A DNA stretch of 64,000 nucleotides. Origin: JAEZBP01 sp963832725. Its GTDB lineage: Bacteria; Myxococcota_A; Polyangia; Polyangiales; Sandaracinaceae. Location of the stretch: contig CAWHVG010000003.1 in assembly GCA_963832725.1 (NCBI GenBank), positions 496,001-560,000 on the forward strand, in the 5' to 3' direction. Shown here piece by piece: positions 50,771-58,667 of the stretch (positions within the stretch are counted from its first letter, which is position 1; every line of letters starts with the position of its first letter). Made by a program: the position numbers and the translations under genes. The notes below the pieces were generated by a model. The model had not been told where the DNA came from, did no database searches, and saw only the letters and a list, made by a program, of their open reading frames with translations.

Positions 50771-51564
50771 GGCGCGTACGCTTCGAGCGCGTCCACGAAC
50801 GCGCCGGAGAGCCCCGCCCGCTCCCGCGCCTCACGGCAGATCGGCTTTCCGCGCATCACGATCGGCGTGAGCGGTGGCGGGAGCGCCGCGAGCCAGCGCT
50901 CGAACGTGAGCGGCCCTGCGAGGACCTCGAACCAGCGCACCGCGAAGCGCACGTGCGCGACCTCTTCGCGCCCGACCTGCTCCTGGATCCGCGCGCCCTC
51001 TTCGTCCCCCACGGCCCTGAAGAGCGCCGCGAAGCGCGCGGTGTGGTCGAGGTTGCCGCCCTCGAAGCCGATCCCCAGCAGCGCGAGGAACGACTCGAGA
51101 CGGTCCACCGGCGAGACCCGCTCCCAAAACCAGTCGCGGACGCCGAACGCGCCCGGCCGGCTGCCGAGGCGCCTCAGGTGATCGGCGTAGAGGCGTGCGT
51201 GTCGGATCTCGTCGTCGGCGATCCGCATCAGGCCCCGCCGCAGCTCCTCCGGCGCGTCCGGGAAGGCGAGGAGGGCGCCGCACATCAGCTCGGCGGCCTG
51301 CAGCTCGTGGTGGAAGAAGGTGTGGACGAGCTGCGCGCGGCGATGCGGGTCGCGCAGGGCGCCGGGCTTGGGCGTCTTCGGCGGTCGTTCCAGCCCGACC
51401 AGCTCCGGCGGTCGGCCGGGCGCCTCGATCCGCCGCGGCGGCGCCTCGCGCTCCCAGCGCTCCGGTCGCGAGGGCGGCGCCAGCTTGTGCGCGAGCGAGG
51501 TCGTGCCGACGTAGTCCCACGCCCAGCGCTCTACCGTGCCGCTCTCGGGGACCGCGCGCATCAT
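50767..51564 (-). CDS. DUF455 ferritin-like protein
   Basis: A 265-residue protein with the four-helix ferritin-like arrangement of the DUF455 family. Metal-ligand motifs are FFHHELQAAELMCGAL, MRIADDEIRHARLYADHL and VGREEVAHVRFAVRWF: the expected Glu and Glu-x-x-His pairs for a di-iron centre. A further acidic helix is FRAVGDEEGARIQEQ. The N-terminal 70 residues are Pro- and Arg-rich. Members are usually annotated as hypothetical and may be oxidases or hydroxylases. It starts at 51564 and leads a two-gene operon with the ATP-grasp-like gene. A striking inverted repeat lies about 90 bases upstream. Confidence 0.85.
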   Translation of the reverse strand: MMRAVPESGTVERWAWDYVGTTSLAHKLAPPSRPERWEREAPPRRIEAPGRPPELVGLERPPKTPKPGALRDPHRRAQLVHTFFHHELQAAELMCGALLAFPDAPEELRRGLMRIADDEIRHARLYADHLRRLGSRPGAFGVRDWFWERVSPVDRLESFLALLGIGFEGGNLDHTARFAALFRAVGDEEGARIQEQVGREEVAHVRFAVRWFEVLAGPLTFERWLAALPPPLTPIVMRGKPICREARERAGLSGAFVDALEAYAP

Positions 51565-51654
51565 CGATGGCCGCAGGGTGCCACGCCGCCGCGTCGCACG
51601 CCCGGAGCGCCGCGGCCGGCCGTCGGCGTGTCCGAGCCAGGTATGCGCTCCCGT

Positions 51655-51710
51655 CGATATGTTGATGACCGATCCATATGGATCAACATGGATCGGTCAT
51701 CAACATATCG
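51655..51710. repeat. 23-base perfect inverted repeat around a 10-base spacer
   Basis: 51655-51677 and 51688-51710 are exact reverse complements (arm begins CGATATGTTGATGACC), separated by ATGGATCAAC. Inside, GATCCATATGGATC (51671-51684) is itself a perfect palindrome, so two mutually exclusive hairpins are possible. The segment is far more AT-rich than its flanks. It lies in the 282-base gap downstream of the PP2C gene and upstream of the DUF455 gene, both on the minus strand. No T run follows on either strand. Confidence 0.93.
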
Positions 51711-51846
51711 GCCCTGAGCACGTCGGTAGCCCCTGGATCCCAGGCCCGCACTCGCGCGAGCGTCGGGCTGCGAGAGGGTGACCGAGACGGGCTCAGCTGC
51801 GTGGCGCACGCTCGGGACGCGGCCCGGACGGGAGTCGGCGCGAGCC

Positions 51847-52647
51847 TCAGTCGACTTCGACGACGATCGCCGTGATGTTGTCGCGGCCGCCGCGGGAGTT
51901 GGCGATGTCGATCAGCCGGGGCGCGGCGGCCTGTGCGCCGAGCTCGAGCACCGGGCCGAGCTCCTCGTCGCGGAGGTAGCCGTGCAGTCCGTCGGAGCAG
52001 AGCAGGAAGCGATCGCCGGGCCCGATCTCGAACGCTTGCGTGTCCACCTGCACGTAGTCGCGGCTGCCCACGGCGCGGGTGATGACGTTCTTGTGGGGCG
52101 AGAGCTCGGCCTCGGCCTCGGAGATGATCCCCTGCTTGACCTGCCAGGCGACCAGCGTGTGGTCCTCGGTGAGCTGGTACACGGCGCCGTCGCGCACGAG
52201 GTAGATCCGACTGTCGCCGACCTGCGCCAGGATGCCATGGGTCTCGGTCAGCAAGAGGGCGCTGACCGTGGTGCCCATCCCCTTCTGGTCCGGATCGTTC
52301 TCGGCGATCGCGAAGACCATGTAGGTCGCCGCCTGGACGGCGCTCTCGAGCAGGCGCTCGACCGCCCTGGTGTTCAGCTCGGTCGGGCCTTCGCGCTCGA
52401 AGCGCTCGATGGCGTCGTGGCCTCGCCGCACCATGCCCATGACGGTGTCGACGGCCTCCTGGCTCGCGACCTCGCCGGCCGCGTGACCGCCCATTCCGTC
52501 CGCCACGACGTACAGACCCAGCGCGTCGTCGAGGAGAAACGCGTCCTCGTTGGACGTACGCCGCCGACCGATGTCGGTCGCACCGACGCCGTGCCTACGC
52601 AACGTGCTCTCCGGGGGTCCGCATGGGACCGACTGTTTCTCCTCCAC
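51847..52647 (-). CDS. PP2C-family Ser/Thr protein phosphatase
   Basis: A 266-residue metal-dependent phosphatase of the Stp/PrpC type, which reverses Hanks-type kinase phosphorylation in the cytoplasm. Motifs in order are DIGRRRTSNEDAFLLDD, VVADGMGGHAAGEVAS, KGMGTTVSALLL, AQVGDSRIYLVRDG, LTEDHTLV, GDRFLLCSDGLHGYL and RGGRDNITAIVVEV, with all metal-binding Asp residues in place. It is divergent from the HtrA-type gene across 197 bases. FHA and kinase proteins elsewhere in the window are possible partners in the same phospho-signalling network. Confidence 0.94.
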   Translation of the reverse strand: MEEKQSVPCGPPESTLRRHGVGATDIGRRRTSNEDAFLLDDALGLYVVADGMGGHAAGEVASQEAVDTVMGMVRRGHDAIERFEREGPTELNTRAVERLLESAVQAATYMVFAIAENDPDQKGMGTTVSALLLTETHGILAQVGDSRIYLVRDGAVYQLTEDHTLVAWQVKQGIISEAEAELSPHKNVITRAVGSRDYVQVDTQAFEIGPGDRFLLCSDGLHGYLRDEELGPVLELGAQAAAPRLIDIANSRGGRDNITAIVVEVD

Positions 52648-52844
52648 GACGCTCCAGAGGCTAGCCTACAGCTTCTCGGACCCGCCAGACACGAGAAATG
52701 TTTCCTCTGAGTGTCATCGTCGCGTTCGACGGCCGGGGTCCGAGCGCCGCGCGCTGCTGCCGGAAGCCCCGGGGCGACGTGGAACATTCTCGCGGGGCGA
52801 CGGTTGAATCCAGCGCTCTGTATGGCCATCTACGGGGAACGGAC

Positions 52845-53975
52845 ATGATGGACGCCGCAAACACCACCATCCGAACCTCTCCGGCGCGGGCCCTCGCGGC
52901 TTGCGCGCTCGCCTTCGCGCTGGCCGCGCCGGTCGCGCAGGCCCAAGACCTGACCGACCAGCGCCGCATCCAGGTCGCGCACCGGCTGCAGGAGTCGACC
53001 GTCTCCGTGATCAGCGGTCCTTCGACCGGCTCCGGGTTCGTGGTCGGCGACGAGCGCTGGATCATCACGAACTCGCACGTGATCCGGCCCGCGCGCCGCC
53101 ACGGCGTCCGCATCCACTTCGGCACCGGCACCATGATGCCGGCGGACATCCTGCTCGATTCGCCCGATCACGATCTGGCGATCCTGCGCGTTCGCGGCGA
53201 AGTGCCGGTGCGCGCGCTGCCGCTCGGCGACTCCGACCACGTGGAGGTCGGGCAGACCGTCCTCGCCTTCGGCAGCCCCTTCGGCCTCGAAGGCACGCTC
53301 ACACAAGGCATCGTCAGCGCCGTTCGTGACGTCCCGCCCGGCTCGGAGCTGGGCGGTGGGGCAGTCCGCCACATGATCCAGACGGATGCGCCGATCAATC
53401 CGGGCAACTCCGGTGGCCCGCTGGTCGACGCGCGCGGCGAGGTCATCGGCGTCAACAGCGCGATCCTCAGCCGGAGCGGCGGCAGCCACGGGATCGGGTT
53501 CTCGATCCCCTCCAGCTATGTGCGTGAGCTCGTCGATCGCGTGCGCGATCGCATCGCCCACCCCGAGCAGGATCGCGTCGCGGGACGCGGCGGAGCCGAA
53601 GGGCAGCAGCCGCCACCTCGGACCGGGCCGGGCGGCGCCTTCCTGGGCATCCTCGGCGACGACGTGCGCTACCGCGGGTTGGCGGGCGTGCGGATCCGCG
53701 AGGTCGTGCCGGGCAGCCCGGCCGAGGACGCGGGGCTCGCAGGCGTAACCAATCCGGCGCCGCCGGCGGTCACGCAGCTCGGCGTGCCGTGGACCGGGCA
53801 CATCATCGTCGCCGTCGACGGCCGGCCGGTGCGCTCCATGCGCGAGCTCTCGACGATGCTCTCGCGTTTCCATCCCGGCCAGCGAGCGGTGCTCACCCTC
53901 ACGGTCGGCCCCGGCGCGATGCGCGGCCAGGCCGTGGTCACCTTGGGCCACCGCCCCGCCGATCCCGAGGAGTAG
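52845..53975 (+). CDS. HtrA/DegP-like trypsin-type serine protease with PDZ domain
   Basis: About 376 residues, exported. ATG 52845 (or 52848) gives a signal peptide ending LAAPVAQAQD; the frame is open upstream to 52698 without function. The catalytic triad is visible: His in IITNSHVIRP, Asp in SPDHDLAILRVRG and Ser in QTDAPINPGNSGGPLVDARG. A Pro/Gly-rich linker leads to one PDZ-type domain from about residue 265 (FLGILGDDVRYRGLAGVRI, then GTSPAEDAGL-like GSPAEDAGLAG). It would degrade or refold damaged proteins in the periplasm. One PDZ domain makes it DegS-like in layout, but with a cleavable signal instead of a membrane anchor. Confidence 0.9.
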   Translation: MMDAANTTIRTSPARALAACALAFALAAPVAQAQDLTDQRRIQVAHRLQESTVSVISGPSTGSGFVVGDERWIITNSHVIRPARRHGVRIHFGTGTMMPADILLDSPDHDLAILRVRGEVPVRALPLGDSDHVEVGQTVLAFGSPFGLEGTLTQGIVSAVRDVPPGSELGGGAVRHMIQTDAPINPGNSGGPLVDARGEVIGVNSAILSRSGGSHGIGFSIPSSYVRELVDRVRDRIAHPEQDRVAGRGGAEGQQPPPRTGPGGAFLGILGDDVRYRGLAGVRIREVVPGSPAEDAGLAGVTNPAPPAVTQLGVPWTGHIIVAVDGRPVRSMRELSTMLSRFHPGQRAVLTLTVGPGAMRGQAVVTLGHRPADPEE

Positions 53976-54098
53976 GGCGCCAGGGGAAGCGCCGGGCGCG
54001 CGCTCGTCACCGTCGCGTCACCGTCTTGCTGCGAATCGCGGGGTGTCGCGCCGGCGCCCGCTTGAAATGGGGCCGCGTCCGTCAATAGTTCGGCCGCC

Positions 54099-55472
54099 AT
54101 GCCGCTCCACGAAGACGCCGAGGTCGCGGCTGCGCTGGCGCGCGCAGCCAATGCGGATGACCGCGAGACGCTCTTTGCCGCGCTCGAGCCGCTTCGCGCG
54201 CGTCTCGATCACGATCCGATCGTGGCCGGCGCCTGGGCCGAGGCGCTGCGCACCAGCCCGGGGCGGTCGGGCTTGGTGGACGAGGCGTCCGCGATCCTCG
54301 AGCGCTGGCCGGGCGAGCCTTCGCTGGTCCGCGCCGCGGCCGACGCGCTGATCCGGTTGGCCGAGCGGCGTCCCATCGACGAGCCGCCACTGACGGAAGG
54401 GCCCGCTTCGCTCGCGGCGTCGGCCGCCGACCGCTGCTTCGGCAAGCTCGCGCCGGCGGCGAAGGCCGATCCGGCGATCGGCGGCGCGCTGCTGGCGGTC
54501 CGCGCCAACGCGCTGAGGCTGCTCGGTCCGGGGCGCCACGAGGACGCGGTGAAGACGCTCGAGCGTGCGCTGGCGCTGGATCCGGCCGCAGGCGATCGGC
54601 ACTACGATCTCGGGCTGATCCACAAGCAGTCCCACGATTTCCACCGCGCGCTCGAGGCGACCCAGAAGGCCCGGGCGCTCCTCGGCGATCGCCGCCCGGT
54701 GCTCTGGAACCTGGCCATCGCGGCGACGGCCTGCGGCCGCGGCGAGGAGGCCGCCGAGGCGTGGCGCGCGCTCGGCATCGACGCGCGGGCCGAAGAGGGC
54801 TCGCTCCCCTTCGTGGAGGGCCTGGAGCCGGTGCAGGTCCGGCTCCCGACCGTCGGCGCCGGGCTCGGGATCGGGCAGGTGGTGCCCGACGAGGCGGCCG
54901 GCTTCGAGCTGGTCTGGGCGCAACCGCTCAGCCCCTGCCACGGCGTCCTCCGCTCGCCGACCTTCCGCGACGCCATCGCCGACTTCGGCGACGTGGTCCT
55001 CTGGGACGGGGCGCCGGTGTCGGTCAGCGAGCGCGAGGGAAGGCCGGTGCCCTGTTTTCCGTTGCTCGGACTGCTCAAGAAGGGCGACGAGCGCCGCTTT
55101 CGCTTCATCGCGCTCCAGCAGAAGGCCACCGATCTGGACGCGCTGGGGGAGGCGCTGCCCGAGGACGTGATCCTCTACCGTCACGGCGAGCGGGTGGAGC
55201 GGGTCTGCCCGCGCTGCGCGGCCGGCGAGACGATGGTCCGCCACGAGCACCTGCCGGCCGAGGAGCACCGGGTCGCGTTCGGAAAGATCGTGTTGTCGGG
55301 CGAGCGGGACCTCGCCTCGTTCGCGCGCGTGCTGGAAGACGCGCGGCGCGCCCATCCGGCCGTTCGGCTCGCGATCCCCGGGCTTTACGAAGCGCTCGGC
55401 GACACCAAGCAAGCAGGGACGCACCACAAGCGGTGGGGTGAGATTGAGCGTACGGCGATGCGTCCCTCATGA
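54099..55472 (+). CDS. TPR-containing cytoplasmic protein of unknown function
   Basis: A 457-residue protein without signal peptide, from ATG 54099. Residues 1-130 are helical and Ala-rich. TPR units lie at about residues 145-230 (AVKTLERALALDPAAGDRHY, FHRALEATQKARALLGDR, VLWNLAIAATACGRGEEA). The C-terminal 220 residues form an alpha/beta region with QPLSPCHGVLRSPTFRDAI, GRPVPCFPLLGLL and a CPRC pair (RVCPRCAAGETM). A single CxxC could bind metal with partners elsewhere, but none is obvious. The stop overlaps the start of the transporter gene by four bases. The function is unknown to me. Confidence 0.8.
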   Translation: MPLHEDAEVAAALARAANADDRETLFAALEPLRARLDHDPIVAGAWAEALRTSPGRSGLVDEASAILERWPGEPSLVRAAADALIRLAERRPIDEPPLTEGPASLAASAADRCFGKLAPAAKADPAIGGALLAVRANALRLLGPGRHEDAVKTLERALALDPAAGDRHYDLGLIHKQSHDFHRALEATQKARALLGDRRPVLWNLAIAATACGRGEEAAEAWRALGIDARAEEGSLPFVEGLEPVQVRLPTVGAGLGIGQVVPDEAAGFELVWAQPLSPCHGVLRSPTFRDAIADFGDVVLWDGAPVSVSEREGRPVPCFPLLGLLKKGDERRFRFIALQQKATDLDALGEALPEDVILYRHGERVERVCPRCAAGETMVRHEHLPAEEHRVAFGKIVLSGERDLASFARVLEDARRAHPAVRLAIPGLYEALGDTKQAGTHHKRWGEIERTAMRPS

Positions 55473-56300
55473 GCGAGCCCGAGCGCGACTTCTGGTTGCC
55501 CGACGAGCAGGTGCGTCATCCGGGCTTGCCGGCGCTGCCGCCCGCTCTCCTGCACCAGCGGCGGGAGCGGGTGTTCATCGTCCTGGCCGGCTTCTTCCTC
55601 GGCACGCTGGCGATGCTCAACATCCTCGGCATCACCCGCTTCCTCGACTTTTCCTTCCGGCTGCCCTTCGTCGGCTGGGACGTGCCGATGCCGCTGGCCA
55701 TCGGGGTGCTGCCCTATCCGCTCACCTTCCTCTGCACCGACTTCATCAGCGAGCTCTACGGCAAGCGGCGCGCGAACTTCGTGGTCTGGGTCGGGCTGGC
55801 GCTCAACATATGGGTGATGGGGATCCTCTGGCTGGGCGGCTCGCTGCCAGGGGTGCCGGACGAGGACCCCAACGGGGTCTTCTTCCGCGTGCAGCGCCTC
55901 GCGTTCGGCGCCGTCACGGCGTCGATGATCGCCTACCTGGTCGCGCAGTTCGTCGACGTGCAGCTCTTCCACTTCTGGAAGGAGCTCACGCGCGGGCGGC
56001 ACCTCTGGCTCCGCAACAACGGCTCCACACTGGTCAGCCAGCTCGTCGACAGCGTGGCGGTCATCCTCGTCACCCACTTTTTCGCGCGCGCACTGCCGCT
56101 GGACGCCGAGCTGCCGGTCTGGCCGCAGCTCTTCACGTTCATGGGCGCCAGCTACACCTTCAAGCTGGTGACGGCGCTCGCCGACACGCTCCCTTTCTAC
56201 CTCGGCGTGCACTGGCTGAGCCGCTACCTGCGTCTTCCATCGATGCCTGAAATTGCCACAAACTGCCAGCGCCGAGGCGATGTCCAAGGAAGCCGCGTAG
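55469..56300 (+). CDS. YhhQ/VUT-family queuosine-precursor transporter (end disturbed)
   Basis: About 275 residues with six or seven membrane helices. After a hydrophilic start (MSEPERDFWLPDEQ) come VFIVLAGFFLGTLAMLNILG and the family signature GVLPYPLTFLCTDFISELYG with KRRANFVVWVG. Later helices include FMGASYTFKLVTALADTLPF. Relatives import 7-cyano- or 7-aminomethyl-deazaguanine for queuosine synthesis. As printed, this frame has no stop until 58606. Shifting by one base near 56240 instead gives a natural end (LKLPQTASAEAMSKEAA, TAG 56298-56300), so I place the end there and suspect one extra base. Confidence 0.82.
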
Positions 56301-56336
56301 ACGCCGCCACGCGCGGCGGAGACGGAGGTGCGGCTC

Positions 56337-56915
56337 ATGAAGCGGACGTTGTTCTTCGCGCTGACGGCCCTCTCGCTCGCGCTGGCCGTGGCACCGCGGG
56401 CGCGGGCGACGGTGATGGTCGAGGTGCCCCTCGACGAGATGATTCGTCGCGCCGACGTCATCGTGCTCGGCACCGTGACCGCCAACCGGGTGCGGCTCGC
56501 CATGCGCGAAGGCGGCATGCGGCCCGAGACCTCGACCACGCTCCGGGTGTCGGAGTGGTTGGCCGGTCCGGGCGGCGACACGGTGGAGCTTCGCGAGCTC
56601 GGTGGGACATGGCAGGGCGGCGGTCTGCGCTACGACGGAACGCCCGAGTACGCCGTGGGCGAGGAGGTGGTGGTCTTTCTCGAGCGTCGTCCGGAGGCGC
56701 CGCACGACCTGCGCACCTTCGCCATGGTGCAGGGCGAGTTCACCGTCCGCCGCGGCGCGCCCGGCGTGCCCGACAGCGTCTCGCGGGATCTGTCGGGGAT
56801 TGCGTTCGCGCGCTGGGCCGACGGAGAGCAGAGGGTGCAGAGGGCGACGCCGGAGCCGGCGATGGAGCTGTCGATCTTCCTCGATCACGTCCGGCGCGTG
56901 CGGGGGGAGCGTTGA
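56337..56915 (+). CDS. Secreted protein of unknown function
   Basis: A 192-residue protein. ATG 56337 lies eight bases after GGAGG and gives a signal peptide MKRTLFFALTALSLALA ending near ARA. The mature part is a small beta-rich domain: MVEVPLDEMIRRADVIVLGTV, then TTLRVSEWLAGPGGDTVELRELG, EYAVGEEVVVFLERR and FAMVQGEFTV. This pattern, a helix-strand start followed by an OB-like barrel, recurs in secreted proteins next to matrixin-type proteases in myxobacteria, but I cannot name the family. The stop overlaps the start of the metalloprotease gene, so the two are likely made together. A chaperone, inhibitor or partner of the protease is a reasonable guess. Confidence 0.75.
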   Translation: MKRTLFFALTALSLALAVAPRARATVMVEVPLDEMIRRADVIVLGTVTANRVRLAMREGGMRPETSTTLRVSEWLAGPGGDTVELRELGGTWQGGGLRYDGTPEYAVGEEVVVFLERRPEAPHDLRTFAMVQGEFTVRRGAPGVPDSVSRDLSGIAFARWADGEQRVQRATPEPAMELSIFLDHVRRVRGER

Positions 56916-58606
56916 GGCGCGTCGCCATCGCAGCGGTCCTGTGGGCGCTCGGGAGCGGGAGCGCGGCGGCGTGGGCGCCCATCTACTCGACCCGTCCGGT
57001 GTGGCGGCTCCCGGTGCCCTACGCGCTCAACTCGGCGGGCTCGGTCAATCTGGGCGGGTTCGCGGCCACCGAGCCCGAGGTCAACCGGGCCATGGACGAC
57101 TGGACGCGCGTCTCCTGCACCGACCTGACGAACCACTACGAGGGCGCGAGCTCCGCCGTTCCCGGCACCTACGATGGCATCTCGGTCATCGGCTGGCTGG
57201 AGTCGAGCTGGCCCCACACCGCCTCGGCCATCGGCATGACCGGTCCGCGCTGGGGGACGAACATCACCGAAGCCGACATGGAGCTCAACGGCGTCAACTT
57301 CACGTGGACGACCGGGCCCGGCAGCGCCAGCAACGTCAACACCTACTCGATCGTGCTCCACGAGGGCGGCCATTACTACGGGCTCGGCCACAGCACGGTG
57401 CCGGGCTCGGCGATGTGGCCCTCCTACTCGGGCGGCGTGGTCGGTCTCGGGCCGGATGACGAGATGGGCATCTGCGCGCTCTATGGCGCGGGCAACTGCA
57501 CGACCACGGGCTGTCCCTCGGGCCAGAATTGCGTGGGCGGCGCCTGCCAGGCGGCGAGCGGCGGCTGCGTCCACGACAGCGACTGCGCGAGCGAGCAGAT
57601 CTGCAGCGGCGGCGCCTGCGTGGCCCGGCCCTCGACCGGGAGCGAGCTCGGCGCGCCGTGCACCGGTGACGCGATGTGCCGCTCGGGGCTCTGTCTGGCG
57701 GGCGTGTGCTCCGAGACCTGTGACTGGCCGAGCGCAGACTCGTGTCCTTCGGGCTTCTACTGCCAGGGCAATCCGGCGAGCTGCAACGGCGGCTACTGCA
57801 TGGCGGGCGGCGCCGGCTCCGCCGCGTTCGGCGAGACCTGCGGCGACGACACGGATTGTGCCTCGCTCTACTGTGACGGCGGCGTGTGCAGCCAGCCCTG
57901 CACCCCGGACGGCGCCGTGGCCTGTCCGGACGGCTCCACCTGTCAGGTGGGGACGCTGCCCTGTCGCGGGGTGTGCCGGCGGACCCGAGCGCTCGGCGAC
58001 CGCTGCGACGGAAACCAGGACTGCGCCTCGTCGATGTGCGCGCAGCAGGGCGAACGCACCTTCTGCACCCAGCTCTGTGACGGCGCGTCGGGCTGCCCGG
58101 ATGGGTTCTCGTGCACGCCGACCGGGGATCAGTCGGTCTGCGTGCCGGATCTGGGCGGGCTGGATACGGGCTGCACCACGGACCCGGACTGCCTGAGCGG
58201 GATCTGCACGAGCGAGCACGGCGGGACCTACTGCACCCGGCGCTGTGCGAGCGCGGCGGACTGCCCGGACGGCTTCTCCTGCGGGGCCACCGACACCGAT
58301 CCGAGCGTATGCGTCCGCGACGCGCGCGCCCTCGGGCAGCAGTGCGACACCAACGCCGACTGCGCGTCCGGCGCCTGCGCCCAGGTCGGTGCAACACGGA
58401 TCTGCACCCACCTCTGTGACGAGAGCATGCCCTGCCCGAGCGACTTCGAGTGCATGTCCGCGGGCTCGGCGCAGGTCTGCCAGCCGATGCCGCCGACGCC
58501 GGGCGGTTGTGGCTGTCGTGCCGCCGGCGGTGGCGCTGCGCCTGGACCCGTGGCCGGTTGCCTCGCCCTCGCCCTGCTGCTGTGGAAGAGGCGCCGGCGC
58601 GGATAG
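56912..58606 (+). CDS. Secreted matrixin-type metalloprotease with Cys-rich repeats and MYXO-CTERM-type tail
   Basis: A 564-residue exported protein. The TTG at 56912 overlaps the previous stop and gives a signal peptide MRRVAIAAVLWALGSGSAAA. Residues 25-190 form a metzincin domain with the zinc site HEGGHYYGLGHS (HExxHxxGxxH) and a downstream Met-turn candidate SAMWPSYSGG. Residues 195-525 are repeated Cys-rich units such as CVHDSDCASEQICSGGAC and CASSMCAQQGERTFC. The C-terminus reads GGCGCRAAGG, then a hydrophobic helix GPVAGCLALALLLW and KRRRRG. This is the MYXO-CTERM layout, which is recognised by a sorting protease so that the protein ends up anchored on the surface. The protease target is unknown. 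Confidence 0.9.
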   Translation: MRRVAIAAVLWALGSGSAAAWAPIYSTRPVWRLPVPYALNSAGSVNLGGFAATEPEVNRAMDDWTRVSCTDLTNHYEGASSAVPGTYDGISVIGWLESSWPHTASAIGMTGPRWGTNITEADMELNGVNFTWTTGPGSASNVNTYSIVLHEGGHYYGLGHSTVPGSAMWPSYSGGVVGLGPDDEMGICALYGAGNCTTTGCPSGQNCVGGACQAASGGCVHDSDCASEQICSGGACVARPSTGSELGAPCTGDAMCRSGLCLAGVCSETCDWPSADSCPSGFYCQGNPASCNGGYCMAGGAGSAAFGETCGDDTDCASLYCDGGVCSQPCTPDGAVACPDGSTCQVGTLPCRGVCRRTRALGDRCDGNQDCASSMCAQQGERTFCTQLCDGASGCPDGFSCTPTGDQSVCVPDLGGLDTGCTTDPDCLSGICTSEHGGTYCTRRCASAADCPDGFSCGATDTDPSVCVRDARALGQQCDTNADCASGACAQVGATRICTHLCDESMPCPSDFECMSAGSAQVCQPMPPTPGGCGCRAAGGGAAPGPVAGCLALALLLWKRRRRG

Positions 58607-58667
58607 TCCATTGCCGCTCGGGGGCGCGGGCACCAGACTCCCCGGCCCTCAGCCCGGATGACGAGCG

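Noticed and set aside
55469..58606. One 1,045-residue fusion of transporter and metalloprotease
   Set aside because: The middle part reads an Arg/Gly-rich out-of-frame version of the secreted-protein gene, which has its own ribosome site and signal peptide. The metalloprotease has its own start and signal peptide. A one-base error near 56240 explains the missing stop.
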